From Karstenula rhodostoma CBS 690.94 (Eukaryota > Ascomycota > Dothideomycetes > Pleosporales > Didymosphaeriaceae): DNA of 34,465 bases. The DNA lies in assembly GCA_010093485.1 (NCBI GenBank), contig MU001496.1:891857-926321 (forward strand), given 5' to 3'. The notes below the pieces were generated by a model. The model was not told the origin of the DNA, made no database searches, and saw only the letters and a program-made list of their open reading frames with translations. The translations under genes were made by a program, and so were the position numbers. Below, in pieces: positions 20,092 through 32,600 of the stretch; the stretch's first letter is position 1; each line of letters begins with the position of its first letter.

Positions 20092-23000
20092 TACTTTACT
20101 TCTTCTATATTTATAATTATAAAACTTACGTCTTAAAAGTTAAGTAGCTATATAAATCTAGTAAACTACTATTTTAATAGTACTTTTATTAAATTATCTA
20201 TAGGTATTTTACTTATTTTAAGATATAAAACCTTAAATAATCCCTTTATATACTCTTATTATAGCTATATATTCTAGATATTAATATAGTAAAGGTATAT
20301 AGTAATCCTTTTATTTTTTCTAATTACTAGTCTAATTATCTATTAGTTATTATAGTAGATTTACTAGAGTAATCCTAAGTCTAGCGTAAGTTTAGTAAAG
20401 AAGCGCTTTAAAGCTATTACTTCTTTACTAATATACTCTAGAGCGAGAAGCTCTACTTCTATAGTTAAAATTATAATTATACTTTAGTAAGCTACCTTTT
20501 ATAGAATAGCGCCACTAAATAGTAGAGTAATATACCTATAGAATAATTATCTTATTAGTAGATTATCTATAAAAGATATATTTTTATAGATAAGTAGGTC
20601 TAGACTATTATATTTACTAAACTAAATTACTTTCTAGCGCGTTCTATAGAGGTATAAAATTACTTAATTAACTACTACTTTATACTTTATACTCAGGTTA
20701 GTAAGGAAGAAGGATAGCTTTAATACAGTAAATATAATATCTAGTTATAGTATAATTACTATATATAATACTAATCTAACCTTCTCTTAATAACTCTTAA
20801 TTTACTATAGCGATACTTCACTTTTACTCTTTTTAAGCTTATTAATTAAGAGAGGAGTAGGCGGGAAGCTACTAGCTTTATAAAGCTTAAATCTTTTTAT
20901 AATCTTATTAATATATATATTATATATAAGCGTGATTATCTAATTATCTTAGTCTCTAATTACTTATACTTTAAAAAACTACTTAATTAGTCCCTTATCT
21001 TTAATCTTGTATTTATTTATAACCTTATTCTATAGTATTTAAGCTTACTCTCTATAGTTATTATAATATAGAAGCAGTATATTGTCTATATAGAACAGTA
21101 CTAGGATTTTCTAATCTCTAGAAAGGAATAAATAAGGCTCTTCCTTTAAAGCTTTAAGCCCTTTAACTCTAAGTAAGTGGGAAAACTCTTTATACTAAAG
21201 AAGTAGTAAGTCTCTTAAATTATAGAGAACTTAATTTAATCTTATATATATTTCTAGTATCTTAAACCTATCTAGAAGTTTATAGGTTACAGGATTATCT
21301 ACTATAATTATAGTATTTAGGAATACTCCTATAATATTATATTATTTAATCTTAAGGTTAAACTCTATAGTAATTATTATTACCGCTTAGAATAACCTTA
21401 CTATAAGTGTAGTAGTATAGGTTAAGTATAGGGTATCCTTTAGTTAAAGGTCCCCTCTAACTATAATATAAGCTTTATAGTTTTTAAACTAACTATTCTA
21501 ATTAAGTTTATATATAAATACCTATTTTAATAGGAGTAGATATCCTATTACTTATAATTAGAATAGCTTTATCTAAGTTCCTTTCTACTATAGGGTAGTA
21601 ATCTCTTTAATTATAGCCTACTTAAATAGCTTTCCTAGAGGATAGGAAAGTAGATATTTCTAGAATATTAGTTCTAGTAGTAGCTTGTCTTTATATAGAT
21701 AAGCTAGTAATATTACTAGTTTTAGTTTCTTAAGTATAACTACTATAACTACTATATTTAGTATCTTATAGCCTTTATACTTATCCTAGGTTTTATCTAC
21801 TTCTAGTATAAATATATACGCGAAGTTAATCTAGAAACTATCTTTTAAAGATAGATCTACTATTAGTATATATATACTAAAATTTAATCTACCCCCTAGT
21901 TAATTATTATAATCTATATCTTATTATCTTAACCTTTAAACTAGTAAATACCTACTTATTAGTTAGTTAATCTTAGGTATCTTTTCTTAAAGTTATCTAC
22001 TTACCCTACTTACTATAGGGAAGACACGTCGTTACCTTTAGCTTACTAGTAGATTTCCTACTTTATCTAGTAGTATAGAGTTAGTTACACTAGGTTAAGA
22101 AATAGTAGTAGGGTTTTAAAGCTCCTACTCTAGAGAAGTATTATCCTAAGACTCTAGTTTACTAGCTCTTCTAGTTAAATTCTAATTCTAGTAGCTCCTA
22201 GTATCTTTATAATTATATTAATTAGTCTCTATAATATCTAGCTATAGTATTATATCTAGAGTTATAAGTCCTATACTTAAATCTTAGCCTATATAAATTT
22301 CTAGCTACTAGCTAGCCACGCCTATAGCTTATATAGTAGTTAGTATTATTACTTCCTAATTCCTTAGCTAGCTATCCTTAGAATCTATCTACTCTAATCC
22401 TTTACCCCTAAATAGTTACTTAGTATCCTTAATTCTTATAGTACTCGCATACTTATTTAAGCTAGAAGCAAGATTAATTATATTAAATATATCTTCTAGA
22501 TTATTAACCTTATTCTTATAAATACTTTCTATAATTCTTAGAACTTCTACCTTTAAAAGCTTAACTTTATATACTCCCTAGTAGAAGGTTACCTTATTAA
22601 ATATAATATTCCTAGTTATAATTACTTAATTAAGTATAGGAACCTATATTCTATAGATATTAGAAGCTTAATAGCCTATTAAATACCTAATATAAGCTCT
22701 TAGATTTATTTTAAATCCCCTTCTTTTACACCTAGCTTTACAATCCTTTATTAGAGGATATACTTAGTATCTATAGGCGTAAATCCTACTCTAGTCTAGG
22801 TAGAGATCTACTATTATATATTATATAATTATAGGCTTATAGTACTAAAAGTACTATTAGAACTAGCTATCTAATACTTTATTTAGTAATTAAAAGCTAT
22901 ATACTGTACTTGGGCTTATATTATATAGCTAGACTATTATATCTATAATCTCTAGCTATAGCTTTATTAGTAGATTTATACTAGACCTTATTTTTACTAT

Positions 23001-25130
23001 TTATTTAATTAGCTCTTTTCTAGCTCGCTCTACTAAACTATTAGTTTTATATATATAAGGTAGTAAAGGGTTAATTATAATTTCTTCTTTAATTACCTAT
23101 TCCTTATATTGCGATATCCTTTACTATAGAAGCATTATTATATTATTATCCTACTAGATTTATATAATTTAGAGCTAGTACTTATTCTTTATAAAGGTTA
23201 ATAGGTATTTTATTAATTATAGAATCTCTAAAAGCGTCTTCCCTTATAGATTAAAATTATAGAACTTCCCGCTAAATTCTTCCTTTATTATAAGAATCTA
23301 AGATTTAAGTATTTACCCTTACTCTATATTAAATAGGTCCTATATAATATAGTAGAATAGATATAGTAAACGCTTATATAGTTATTATAAGATTACCTTA
23401 CTTATATATATAACTATATAATACTTATATTCTTATTATCGCGTTCCTTTAATTAATACGCCGCGTGCGCTAGAAACTAGAGCTTATAAAGCCTTTTTTC
23501 TAAAGTATTCTAATTACTTATACTATAGTTCTTTACTATCTAAGTAGAAGATATTCTCTCTTAATAGCCTAGATAGTTAAATTATATTTATAATAGTAGG
23601 ATAAGAGTATATAGGCTTATATTTAAGAAAAGTAAGGTTATACTTATACTATAGATCTACTATTATAATACTTTATTTAATTATTCTAATCTTTAGGGTA
23701 TTATCTAAGCCAAGATACTAAATACTAACTTTCTTAAATTAAGCTTCTAAGATAATATTTATATAAAAGTTCTTAACTACCTTTATATCTTTAAGTAGTA
23801 GATTCTCTAATTATTTCCTATTCTTACTATAAAGAATATTCTTAATTAGGTAATTTCCTATTCCTAAGATAGGTAGAGCTTAAGTTTCTACTTTAACTTA
23901 GTTTTCTATAGTCGCTTTCTTAAAAGAACCAGTAACTAGAAGGTTCTAATTATTAATAAGGTAAATAGTAATTATACTATCTAGGATTATACTCTTAGAA
24001 AGTAGATAAGGATTCTATATTATATTATAGATTCTATTCTTAGAGACTTTACTTAGAAGGTTAATTAGATTAATAAGAGCTACTATAATACTACTAGAAT
24101 AGTTAATAGTAAGCTACTTCTTATTACTTATTTTCTAATTAGCGCTATTAATTTTAGTCTATAGCTTTAACTATTATAAAAACTTTAAATAGCTTAAGAT
24201 CTTATTTTACTCTTTATTAGAAAGGTTAAATACTTAGAATCTATTAATTAGAGTACCAGCAATAGCTATCTATAAGTATTAGTATTTAATTAGTTACTAT
24301 TTATATTAGGTATTCTTATAGGGGTAGTTAAAATAATTATTATTCTATATATTATTAGATAATTCCCCGCTAGGCTTAGTAGTCTAACTACTAAATATCG
24401 CGTAGATACTAGTCCTTTTATAATTAGGGTAGAGTAATTATTCCTAAATTAGTACTAAAAATACCTTTCTAATTTTAGAAAGTATTATTACAGGCCTTCT
24501 AAGCGTCTTATTAAGCAGGATTTATTACTTAATTAAGCGGGACCACTTAGGGGTAATCTTCTTACCTAAAGCTTTAAGGAAATTATAGGTTATAAGTGCT
24601 CCTTTAGTTTCTTTAACTAAGTATATAATCGCTTTATAGTATAAGAGCTACTATTCTTTAAACTAAATCTTTAGGTTTTACCTTCTACTCTTTACTTTAT
24701 TAAAATAAGTATAATACTATACTTAAATAAGATTCTTAGTCACTCCTTTAGTAGGTATTAGGTTATTCTTTAGTATATAAAGTAGATATTATAAGGTAGA
24801 TTTATTATCTTTAACTATATTAATTATTATTAGAGTAAGGAGATCTTAGGAGATAGTAGTATAAACCCAGTTCTAGAGATTTTATAGCTTAGAATAGTAT
24901 ATCTACTAGTTAGAGACTATAGTATAATATTCTATAATCCTTAAAATATAGCTTTCCTTATCCTTCTTATATAATTCGAGCTCCTGCTTATAATCTTTAA
25001 GGTTATCTAAAGCGACTAGTTAGTATAGTTCCTCTAGAATAACTAATTAAATAGGGTAATTATCCTTAATTAAGGGGACTATTAGACTATTTAGATTAAT
25101 TTTAGACTAGATACCTTTAGAGTTTACTTA
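20092..25130 (-). pseudogene. copia-2 gag-pol polyprotein relic
   Basis: It has the same architecture as copia-1 with better preservation. Gag-like N-terminal sequence lies near 24960-25110. The integrase C-terminal motif near 23015-23075 still ends in VER with Arg kept, but the catalytic Glu codon reads AAA (Lys). The RT active site at 21081-21092 reads Tyr-Ile-Asp-Asn, with the first catalytic Asp codon GAC intact and the second changed to Asn. RNase H lies at about 20200-20515. No frameshift against copia-1 is apparent. The enzyme set is the standard copia replication machinery (cDNA synthesis and integration) and is inactive here. Confidence 0.85.
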
Positions 25131-25328
25131 GAAATATAAGCTTATAAACTAATAAGGCTAGCTTATTTAATTAATAAGCTAGGTCTAAGTAACTAGAATA
25201 GTTAAATCACTTATAGCTTTATTAAATAAAAAAGGCTTTTAGTATAATAGGAGAACCTAAGAGGGTATATTTAAGTAGTAAAGCGTGTAGGGAGAATTAT
25301 CCTATATTCTAAGTGCTAGGCTTATAAT

Positions 25329-25535
25329 TATAGTAGAGAAAAAGGAGCTTAAATATCCCTTTATTTAGGGAGCGAATTAATTAGATTACTATATAAGAAA
25401 AGATTACTAGAAAGGCTAGTTATATACTACACTCGTCCTAAATTAGTTTAGTGCTTAAGTTAAGGCACCCCTTATCGCGGCTAATTAGAGCTCTATAAAC
25501 CCTAATATTACTAAGTATTATTTATATTCTTAATA
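25329..25535 (-). repeat. copia-2 5' LTR (207 bp)
   Basis: It starts tatagtagagaaaaaggagc and ends ttcttaata, followed by the TSD gtatt. It keeps CG at 25433-25434 and 25466-25469 (tatcgcggct). The internal sequence next to it, on the minus strand, occupies the primer-binding position. Confidence 0.9.
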
Positions 25536-25808
25536 GTATTATAGTATAGTATTATATATTATAATATTATATAATACTTATATAGGTTAATACTTAGTTA
25601 ATTAAGCTTATTATTATAGGTGTCCTTTCTTCTTTCTCTTTTATTATAAATAGTACTATCCCTTAGAGCTATTTAATAGATCTATATAGTATTTCTAGAT
25701 ATTTTCTTATTACTAGGTAGTTATAATAGTAACTTTATATTAAAAAAAAAAAAAAAAAAAAAAGTTTCTTATATATATATATAGTATTACTAATATAATA
25801 TTACTAAT

Positions 25809-26177
25809 AGCCTAGATTCTAATCTAGACCTATAGGACTATATAGTATACTTATAATAGAAGAGAGTTTTTTATCCTTCTTTAATACTTATTTTATATAT
25901 TTTTATACTTTTTTAATTATTAATATAATACTAACTAATAGTTATTTAATATTAACTCTCCTTACCTATATTTACTAATATCTTTAACTTTTATTTATAG
26001 TTTAAAGCTTATAGTTTATAGCTTAGTATATTACCTTATTACTATTACTATTACTATTAATACTACCTACCTATTATTACTATTAATATTACCTACCTAT
26101 TATTATTATTAATATTATCTACTACTTCCTTATATATTCTATAAAGCTACTACTACCTACTTTATATTTATTAATTA
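25809..26177 (+). mobile_element. Family A copy A9, 5' part only, cut by the Helitron
   Basis: It carries the 5' terminal palindromes at 25811-25847 and the family sequence up to ttaattat (26171-26178), where the match to A4 (near 4870) stops. It is nested in A6. Tandem units of a ctacctattattactattaa type are expanded at 26040-26120 relative to other copies. Its 3' part must lie beyond the Helitron, outside the window. Confidence 0.7.
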
Positions 26178-26204
26178 TTATTTATAACGAACGAAGTGAG
26201 GAAG

Positions 26205-29200
26205 TAAACTATTATAGTAGAGTTTCTATATAGCTAGCTAAACCTTAGGGCTATATATCGCCTAATTAGAATAGAGGATTTTAGGCTTCCTATTAGCTAA
26301 AAAAAAGTATTTTATATATTCTAATTAGTCCTTAAAACGCGATATAATAATATTTCTCTAAATACTAATATAACTAATATATTATCTATAACTACTCTAG
26401 CTATAAAATATTAAACTTAACTATATATTTCTAAATATTTACTTAGTATATAATCCTTTTTTAGGTATTAGTCTAGCCTAATACTAACTAATACTTTAAA
26501 AACTTAAAACCTTTTTTTTAACTTAATTTAACTTTATCTCTTATTTATCCTTTTACTATAATACTATTATAATACTTAATTTTAATAATACTCTTAGTAG
26601 TCTTATACTATCTCCTTTATCTACTTTAATATCCTCTAAGATATTCTATACCTATAGAATACTATCTATATTCTTTATTTCTATAGTACTTTCTAATACC
26701 TTTTAATAGAGTAGAAGTCCTCTTAGTATTAAAGTGCCTATTATATATAATATAGATATACTTATCTAAGATAATATTATAGCTATAATAGATAGAATAA
26801 AGTATAGATATCCTTTCTTATTATTATCTTAACTAATATTAATAGGGATTTATAGGTACTATTACCCCCTAAATTTACTTATCCTAAAGTTATAATACTA
26901 TATCCTTTTATATTAAAAAGTATACTATTATCCTATATATCTTTACTAGCTAATCTACTATATTTTATTATAAATACTATATAATACTCTCTTTATAATA
27001 CCTTACTTCCTTATTAGTATATCTTTCTTAAGTACTATATAATTATTATAGAATAATATTAGTAGTATAAAGAGTATTTTAATAATTCTAACTAGAAATA
27101 TATCCTCTTTTATAAGATTCTAAAGCTCTAGGAATAGACTAAGTAGTACCTTTATAAGGTTAAGTAATTTAAGTCTATTATAGAAGATATTATTCTCCCT
27201 TTCTTTTAAAATTATATAGATAATAGTAAATAAAAGTATTTCCTCCTATAATAGATTATATTTCTAAATTAGTATAAAATAAACTTTTAAAATAAATTAG
27301 TTATATTCTACCTCTTTTTTTTTATATATATTCTTACTTAATACCTAGACTAATATTTACTTTATAGATATATTTTTATATTATACTACCTATTCTAGCT
27401 ATATACTATCTCTCTATTAATTAGTAATAGTAGGCTAAGGATCTATATTACTCTATTATAAATATAGTTATCTATTTAATCTAGTTCTTAATATCTTTAT
27501 AAATAGAAAATTAAAGAAATACTATATATATTATAGATAAAAATATTCTCTACTAACTCCTATTATACCTCTTTCTAAATACTATATTATTAGTAGGCCT
27601 ACTAATACTATAACTTAACTATATTTTATACCTTATACTCTATTATCTTTACTAAGTCTTTTATAGCTCTTTACTCTAATAAGACTAACCCTATAAAGGT
27701 TATTTTAGAATAGTTATTATTTATTATATAAGGCCTATTAGATCCCTTTTTTAATATCTTCTCCTAGACTAAATATAATATAATTAATACTATATACTTC
27801 TTTACTATTATATATAGAGGATTTAGATATAAGATCTATTTAATTTATAATAGTATAAATACCTATCTAGCCTACTTCTATATCCCTAGGTCTATAGATA
27901 TTAGGTAAGGTATTAGATTTTACCTCCTCTAATAGTCCTATACCTAATTATAATAATAAAAGTAGTAGGGATAAATTTAGTAATAAGAACCTCTTTATAG
28001 AAGACTTTATAACTACTAAAAACTAAATATATTAGTAAGATTCTTTTATTTAATAACCTTTAAATTCTATAAACCTAAATTATCTATAGGAACCTATACT
28101 TCTATCTAAAGAATTAAACTATATATTAGTATTCTATTAGAAGCTTAAAAATATTTAAATAAGTACTTATTTTATTTATAATTACTAGTAGTTTAACCTC
28201 TATATTATTTAAAGAGAGTATAATAACTATTACTAAAATTAAATAAAAAATAATAGACTAGATTTTATTTTATTATATAGGAGTAGAAATAATATAGACT
28301 TAGGGCCTCTACTTTTATTATTACTACCTTTTACTAATATAGAAGAATACCTACTTACTTAAATCTAGATTACTATAGAGATATATATCTATAGGGGGGC
28401 CTAATACTATTATTATAGCTATATTTATAACTTTATTATTAATATAGTAATACCTTTTTCTTAACTTCTATAATTTCCTTAAGAGGTTAAAATTATTATT
28501 CTAAAGCCTACCTAGACTAAGGGGAATAATCTAAATTAAATTAATTACTAATTTAAAAAGGACTACTATATATACTATTCTATTATATAGTAGTAGCTTT
28601 TATTCCTAATTATTTATTATTCTAACTATTAAGATATTATTATTAACTATATAACTTTTATATCCCTTCCTATTAATAGTTCTATTAAGTAGTAATTAGA
28701 GGTCCTTTACCTTAATTTTAAAAATTCTAGTTTTAGTTAAATAACTAATACTATATCTAATACCTTCTTTAGCTAGTAGTCTTATCCTTTAAATATAAGT
28801 AGTATACTACCTAGTACTACTTCTATATAAGGAGGAGGTAAGAGTATATATAGTAATAATAAAAAGGCTAGTATTAAAGATAATATATATAAAAATAAAA
28901 ATAAGTCTTTAAAAATCTTAGCTATACCTAATTTAGGTATAGCTATCCTTAAGTTTAAATCTCTTTAGAACTAAATTTATTTTTATACTAGCTATATTTA
29001 CTTCTCTATAGGAGCTATTTACCTAATACTAATTACTAAATTTATTAGAAGTATTTACTATCTAAGTCTTATATTCCCTTTACTATACCCTACTAGTATA
29101 GGTAATTATAATAAGTTTTATTTATAAGAAGTTAATCTTATTACCTATATATATTATCTTTTTTATTATAAAAATAGATATTTTACTTACTATCTTTAAT

Positions 29201-29640
29201 TTTAGTTTACTCTATTTAATATAATAATATAAAAGGTATTTATAATATAGGCTAGTTTTATAGCTAGATAAGGTATTAATAGTTTTCTATTATAGGCTAA
29301 GGATATTTAGACTACCTTTTTAAGGCCTAATTAAGAAGTATTACTAATTAACTCTATTATTTATATAGGTACCTAGCTCTAGGGAATATAGCTATACTAG
29401 TAATAAAAAGGTAGAAAGCTTAATACTATAATAAGTTATTATAACCTTAACTATCTAATACCTATCTAATACTTTCTAGATTAAATAGTTAAAAAGCCCT
29501 ATCTTATTTATTACTTTCTTTACTACTAATAATTTTTAATATAATCTCCTCTAGTTTATACTATAATTTAAGGAGTAGTAGGTAGTAACTTTAAATATAT
29601 AGAGGAGACTTATTTAGAACTTTCTAAAAGAATATCCTTA
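26205..29640 (+). other. 5' portion of the Helitron, probable N-terminal region of the Rep-helicase gene
   Basis: These 3.4 kb are RIP-saturated and I could not identify a domain. Fungal Helitron proteins carry several hundred residues before the HUH motif, so part of it should encode that N-terminus. Isolated CG spots remain at 26259-26260 and 26338-26341 (aaacgcgata). No repeat of other families in the window is seen here. Confidence 0.4.
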
Positions 29641-32600
29641 TATTATAGTTTACTATTTCTATATTTAATTTATTATATTTAAAAAGTATATCCTTATCCC
29701 TCTTCTTAATATCTAGGACTCCTAGAATTACTATAAATAGTAGGGGTATAGGAGTATTTATAACTATAGGCTTTACTATATTAGTAATACTCTAGATCTA
29801 AATCTAGAATTAGGCCTTTTAGCTATAGAGGCTAATATTAAATATCTAGCCTAATACTAATCTAATATTATTTTAGTAATCTATTCTAAACTAATATAAT
29901 CTAATAGTATTATTATTCTAATTAATACTATAATATTATTATTACTTTCTTTTATAGAAATAAAGTTTAATAACTAGGAACTATTATTAATTCTTACCTA
30001 GTATTATATATACTAATATATTTCTAGTTACTATCTTTAGAAGAATACTACTATAAGAGAGGAAACCTATAGGTTTAGGGCTCCTTAGCCTACTTATTTA
30101 TACCCTACTTTTATTATTCCCTCTAGGAAGTAATATAGATACTTTAAACCTATCTATAATTATATATAACTTAATCCTTTCTATCCTATATTAGTATTAG
30201 ACTAGAGGGCTAATACTAATATCTAAATCTATACTAGTATAGCTAGTATAGCTTAGTATATTAGTATATATACCTTAAAGACTAAAAAATATATTATTTT
30301 CTATATAAACTTTATAATATCTATTCTTTCCTATTTAAGTAAAAATTATACTCTTACTTTATTTATATCTAAGCTTATAAATAAAATAATTAGGGAAAGA
30401 GACTATTTAGCCTAAGAAGTTATATATATACTATTTAGCCTTCTACTTATATAGTCTATATAAGTTATAATAAGTATTAATTACTAGTCTAAAAAAGTAT
30501 AGTCTACTATATTCTTTTTTTATTAAGTCTAATAAATAAATAAGGAAGAGCTTAATTCTAATAGTACTTTATTCTAAAGTAGAAAGTTAATACTTTAGAA
30601 ATATAAGGAATATCTATTTATATTTAATAGCCTCTATTATATTAACTTCCTTCTATATTTTAATTATAAGAGTAAGATCCCTTCTAAGTAATTTAGGGCT
30701 AAACTATATATCCTATTCTATTATCTATAGTACTCTTCTATATTAGATCTAGCCTACTTCTATTATATTAAGCTTATACTTTATTATCCCTTCTAGTATA
30801 TAGATAATATTTATAACTTTTAAAAATAGTTATTTAAGACTAATACTAAGGCCTATTACTATTATTATATATATTATACCTATAAGTATATTAATTATTA
30901 TAGAGATAATCTTAATTAGGTAGAAATAAAGAACCTAAAACTTAAAGAAATACCTATTTAAAACTAATTTAAGTTAGATAAGCTAGTAGCTTAAGGACCT
31001 ACTATTAATAGTAAACTAGTTAACTAAAATATACTAGAGTCTAAGCCTATTAACTATATTAAGGACTAGAATACTAAGGAATATAATAACTACTAGGACC
31101 TAAGTAGTTTAACCTACTAAAAGTAGTTAATCTAGGAGTATTCTATTACTAGAGTAAAATAGCCTAATACTAACCTTAATACTTTAGCTACTTAATAAAG
31201 GATTACCTTTAATATAATAATAAACTATTTTAAAGTAATCCTTAGTAGGAGGGTACTACTATAGCTTTTTATTAATCTTAATAGGAAAGCTAGCACTAGT
31301 AAAACCTATATTATTAAAATAATTTTAACTTACCTTAATTAACTAACTAAGGAAGTAGGTATACTATCTCCTATTATTTAATCTATACCTACTAGAATTA
31401 TTATATTTCTAATTAATAGCTAAATAATTAATAGCCTTTTTTAGATTCTAATTATATATATAGGAGGGATTATATTACTACTATCTACTATTACTTTATA
31501 GTAGTTATAGTTTACTTTCTTCTCTATATACTATCTTATTATTAATAAAAAGTCTATAGTTAGTCTTAATATACTAGTTTAGATTAGTACCTAATTTAGT
31601 AAAATCTATTTTTAATTTATATACCTCCCTTTTATTAGCCTAAATATTATTATATTTAGAGACTTTTACTAGCTACTACTTATTACCTAGCAATCTTTAT
31701 ATAATCTATTACTAAGTAAAGGACCTATTAATACCTATATAAAGTAGCTCTACTAGTAATTCTTAAAGACTATTATTCTTAATACTATTTAATACTAATA
31801 AAAAAATAGTAAGGTTAACTTTTAAAATACCCTTTTATAACTTTAAGTTAATAAAAGTACTTAGTAGAACTAGTTACTATTCTAAATTTATTATAGGGCT
31901 ATTTTTTTAAATTTAGAGATAAATACTTTCTATAATTCTATATACCTCTATACTAAATACTATAAGGTTAATATAATTAATTATAATTATTTTTAGAACT
32001 AATACTAGCTAGTATTAGCCTATTATACTAAATATAATAACCTTATATATATAATAATACTATTAATAAAAGCTAGTAATCTAAAGAGTAAATTTCTTTT
32101 TTCTATTAGTACTAAGGTTATACTTCTAGTTAATATTTAGACTAAGTATAGTTTTATTAATAGAGCTATTAGTAAGGTTAATAATATTATATAGTATTTA
32201 GCTACTATAAATTATATAAAGGAATCCCCTTTAGCTATTCTTACTACTTTTAATTAGTATATAGGGCCTAGTCTATATACTATAGAAGTAGGTAAGATAG
32301 CTATACTTATCTTCCCTATATCTTATAAGTTTCTTTATAATTAGGTAGTTATTATATAAGTCTAGTTTCCTCTTTACTTAATATAGGCTATTATAGTATA
32401 TAAGTCTTAAGGTTTTAGTTTTACTTTAGCTAGAATATTTATATCTAAGAAGAAGTACTTTATTACTAGTTTACTATATATTACCCTATTATATATATAG
32501 AGTATTAAAGGCTTTATATTTAAGACTTCTTTTCTTTTCTAGTATTTAAGATCTAAAGATAGGAAATATATAAAAGTAAAAAAAAAGGATAAATAATAAA
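29640..32600 (+). pseudogene. Helitron Rep-helicase relic (HUH/Y2 Rep plus PIF1-type helicase)
   Basis: A candidate HUH motif at 29757-29774 reads FITIGF (F-H-x-H-G-F if CAT/CAC codons were hit by RIP), in a different frame from what follows, so one frameshift lies between 29790 and 30120. From 30120 on a single frame holds: the two-tyrosine Rep motif YISIYTLK at 30257-30280, GERD-like (RERDYLA) near 30390, then the helicase. Walker A is RKASTSKT at 31283-31306 (GxAGTGKT decayed), Walker B LIINKKS at 31535-31555 (LIIDEKS decayed), RDFYxL at 31658-31675 (GDFxQLP), and the C-terminal HKSQG-like YKS*G at 32399-32413. The frame ends near 32600. Stops are TAA/TAG only. The intact protein would nick, unwind and transfer single strands in rolling-circle transposition. 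Confidence 0.85.

Larger units (their letters stand above)
18308..25535 (-). mobile_element. copia-2: complete Ty1/copia element, less RIP-mutated
   Basis: A 7.23-kb minus-strand element with LTRs at 18308-18514 and 25329-25535 and the 5-bp TSD gtatt at 18303-18307 and 25536-25540. It is collinear with copia-1 at a constant offset of about 12512 bases through pol. It keeps many CG, TG and CA dinucleotides (for example gcgctgcgctt at 19749-19759 and cgccgcgtgcgc at 23459-23470) that copia-1 has lost, so it suffered less RIP or is younger. Stops and altered catalytic residues still make it dead. It lies in the octamer array of A7, the same place where copia-1 sits in A4. Confidence 0.9.
14744..25763 (+). 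mobile_element. Family A copy A7, full length, host of A8 and copia-2
   Basis: It begins ctagcctagatcctaatcta (the best kept terminal hairpin) and ends in poly(A) at 25742-25763. The 9-bp TSD gtttcttat is exact at 14735-14743 and 25764-25772, 11 kb apart. Its own sequence is 14744-14910, 17423-18307 and 25541-25763, about 1.28 kb. The order of landmarks matches A4, so A4 and A7 are both full-length and collinear, including the octamer array where each received a copia. No coding frame is recognised. Confidence 0.75.
14052..26177 (-). mobile_element. Family A copy A6, outer host of the right nested stack (5' end not seen)
   Basis: The tail is the poly T run at 14052-14083. Element sequence runs from there to 14743 and resumes at 25773-25808 after A7, joined through the A7 TSD gtttcttat. 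It is then interrupted by A9 and, within A9, by the Helitron, so its 5' end and left/right TSD pair lie beyond the window. The listed end is only the last nested base before the Helitron. No coding frame is recognised. The 32-base tail is the longest in the window. Confidence 0.65.

Noticed and set aside
5659..25535. One segmental duplication carrying the whole A-plus-copia nest
   Set aside because: The 5-bp TSDs differ, A4 and A7 have different own TSDs and hosts, and their 5' flanks carry different insertions. It is not excluded, only less likely.
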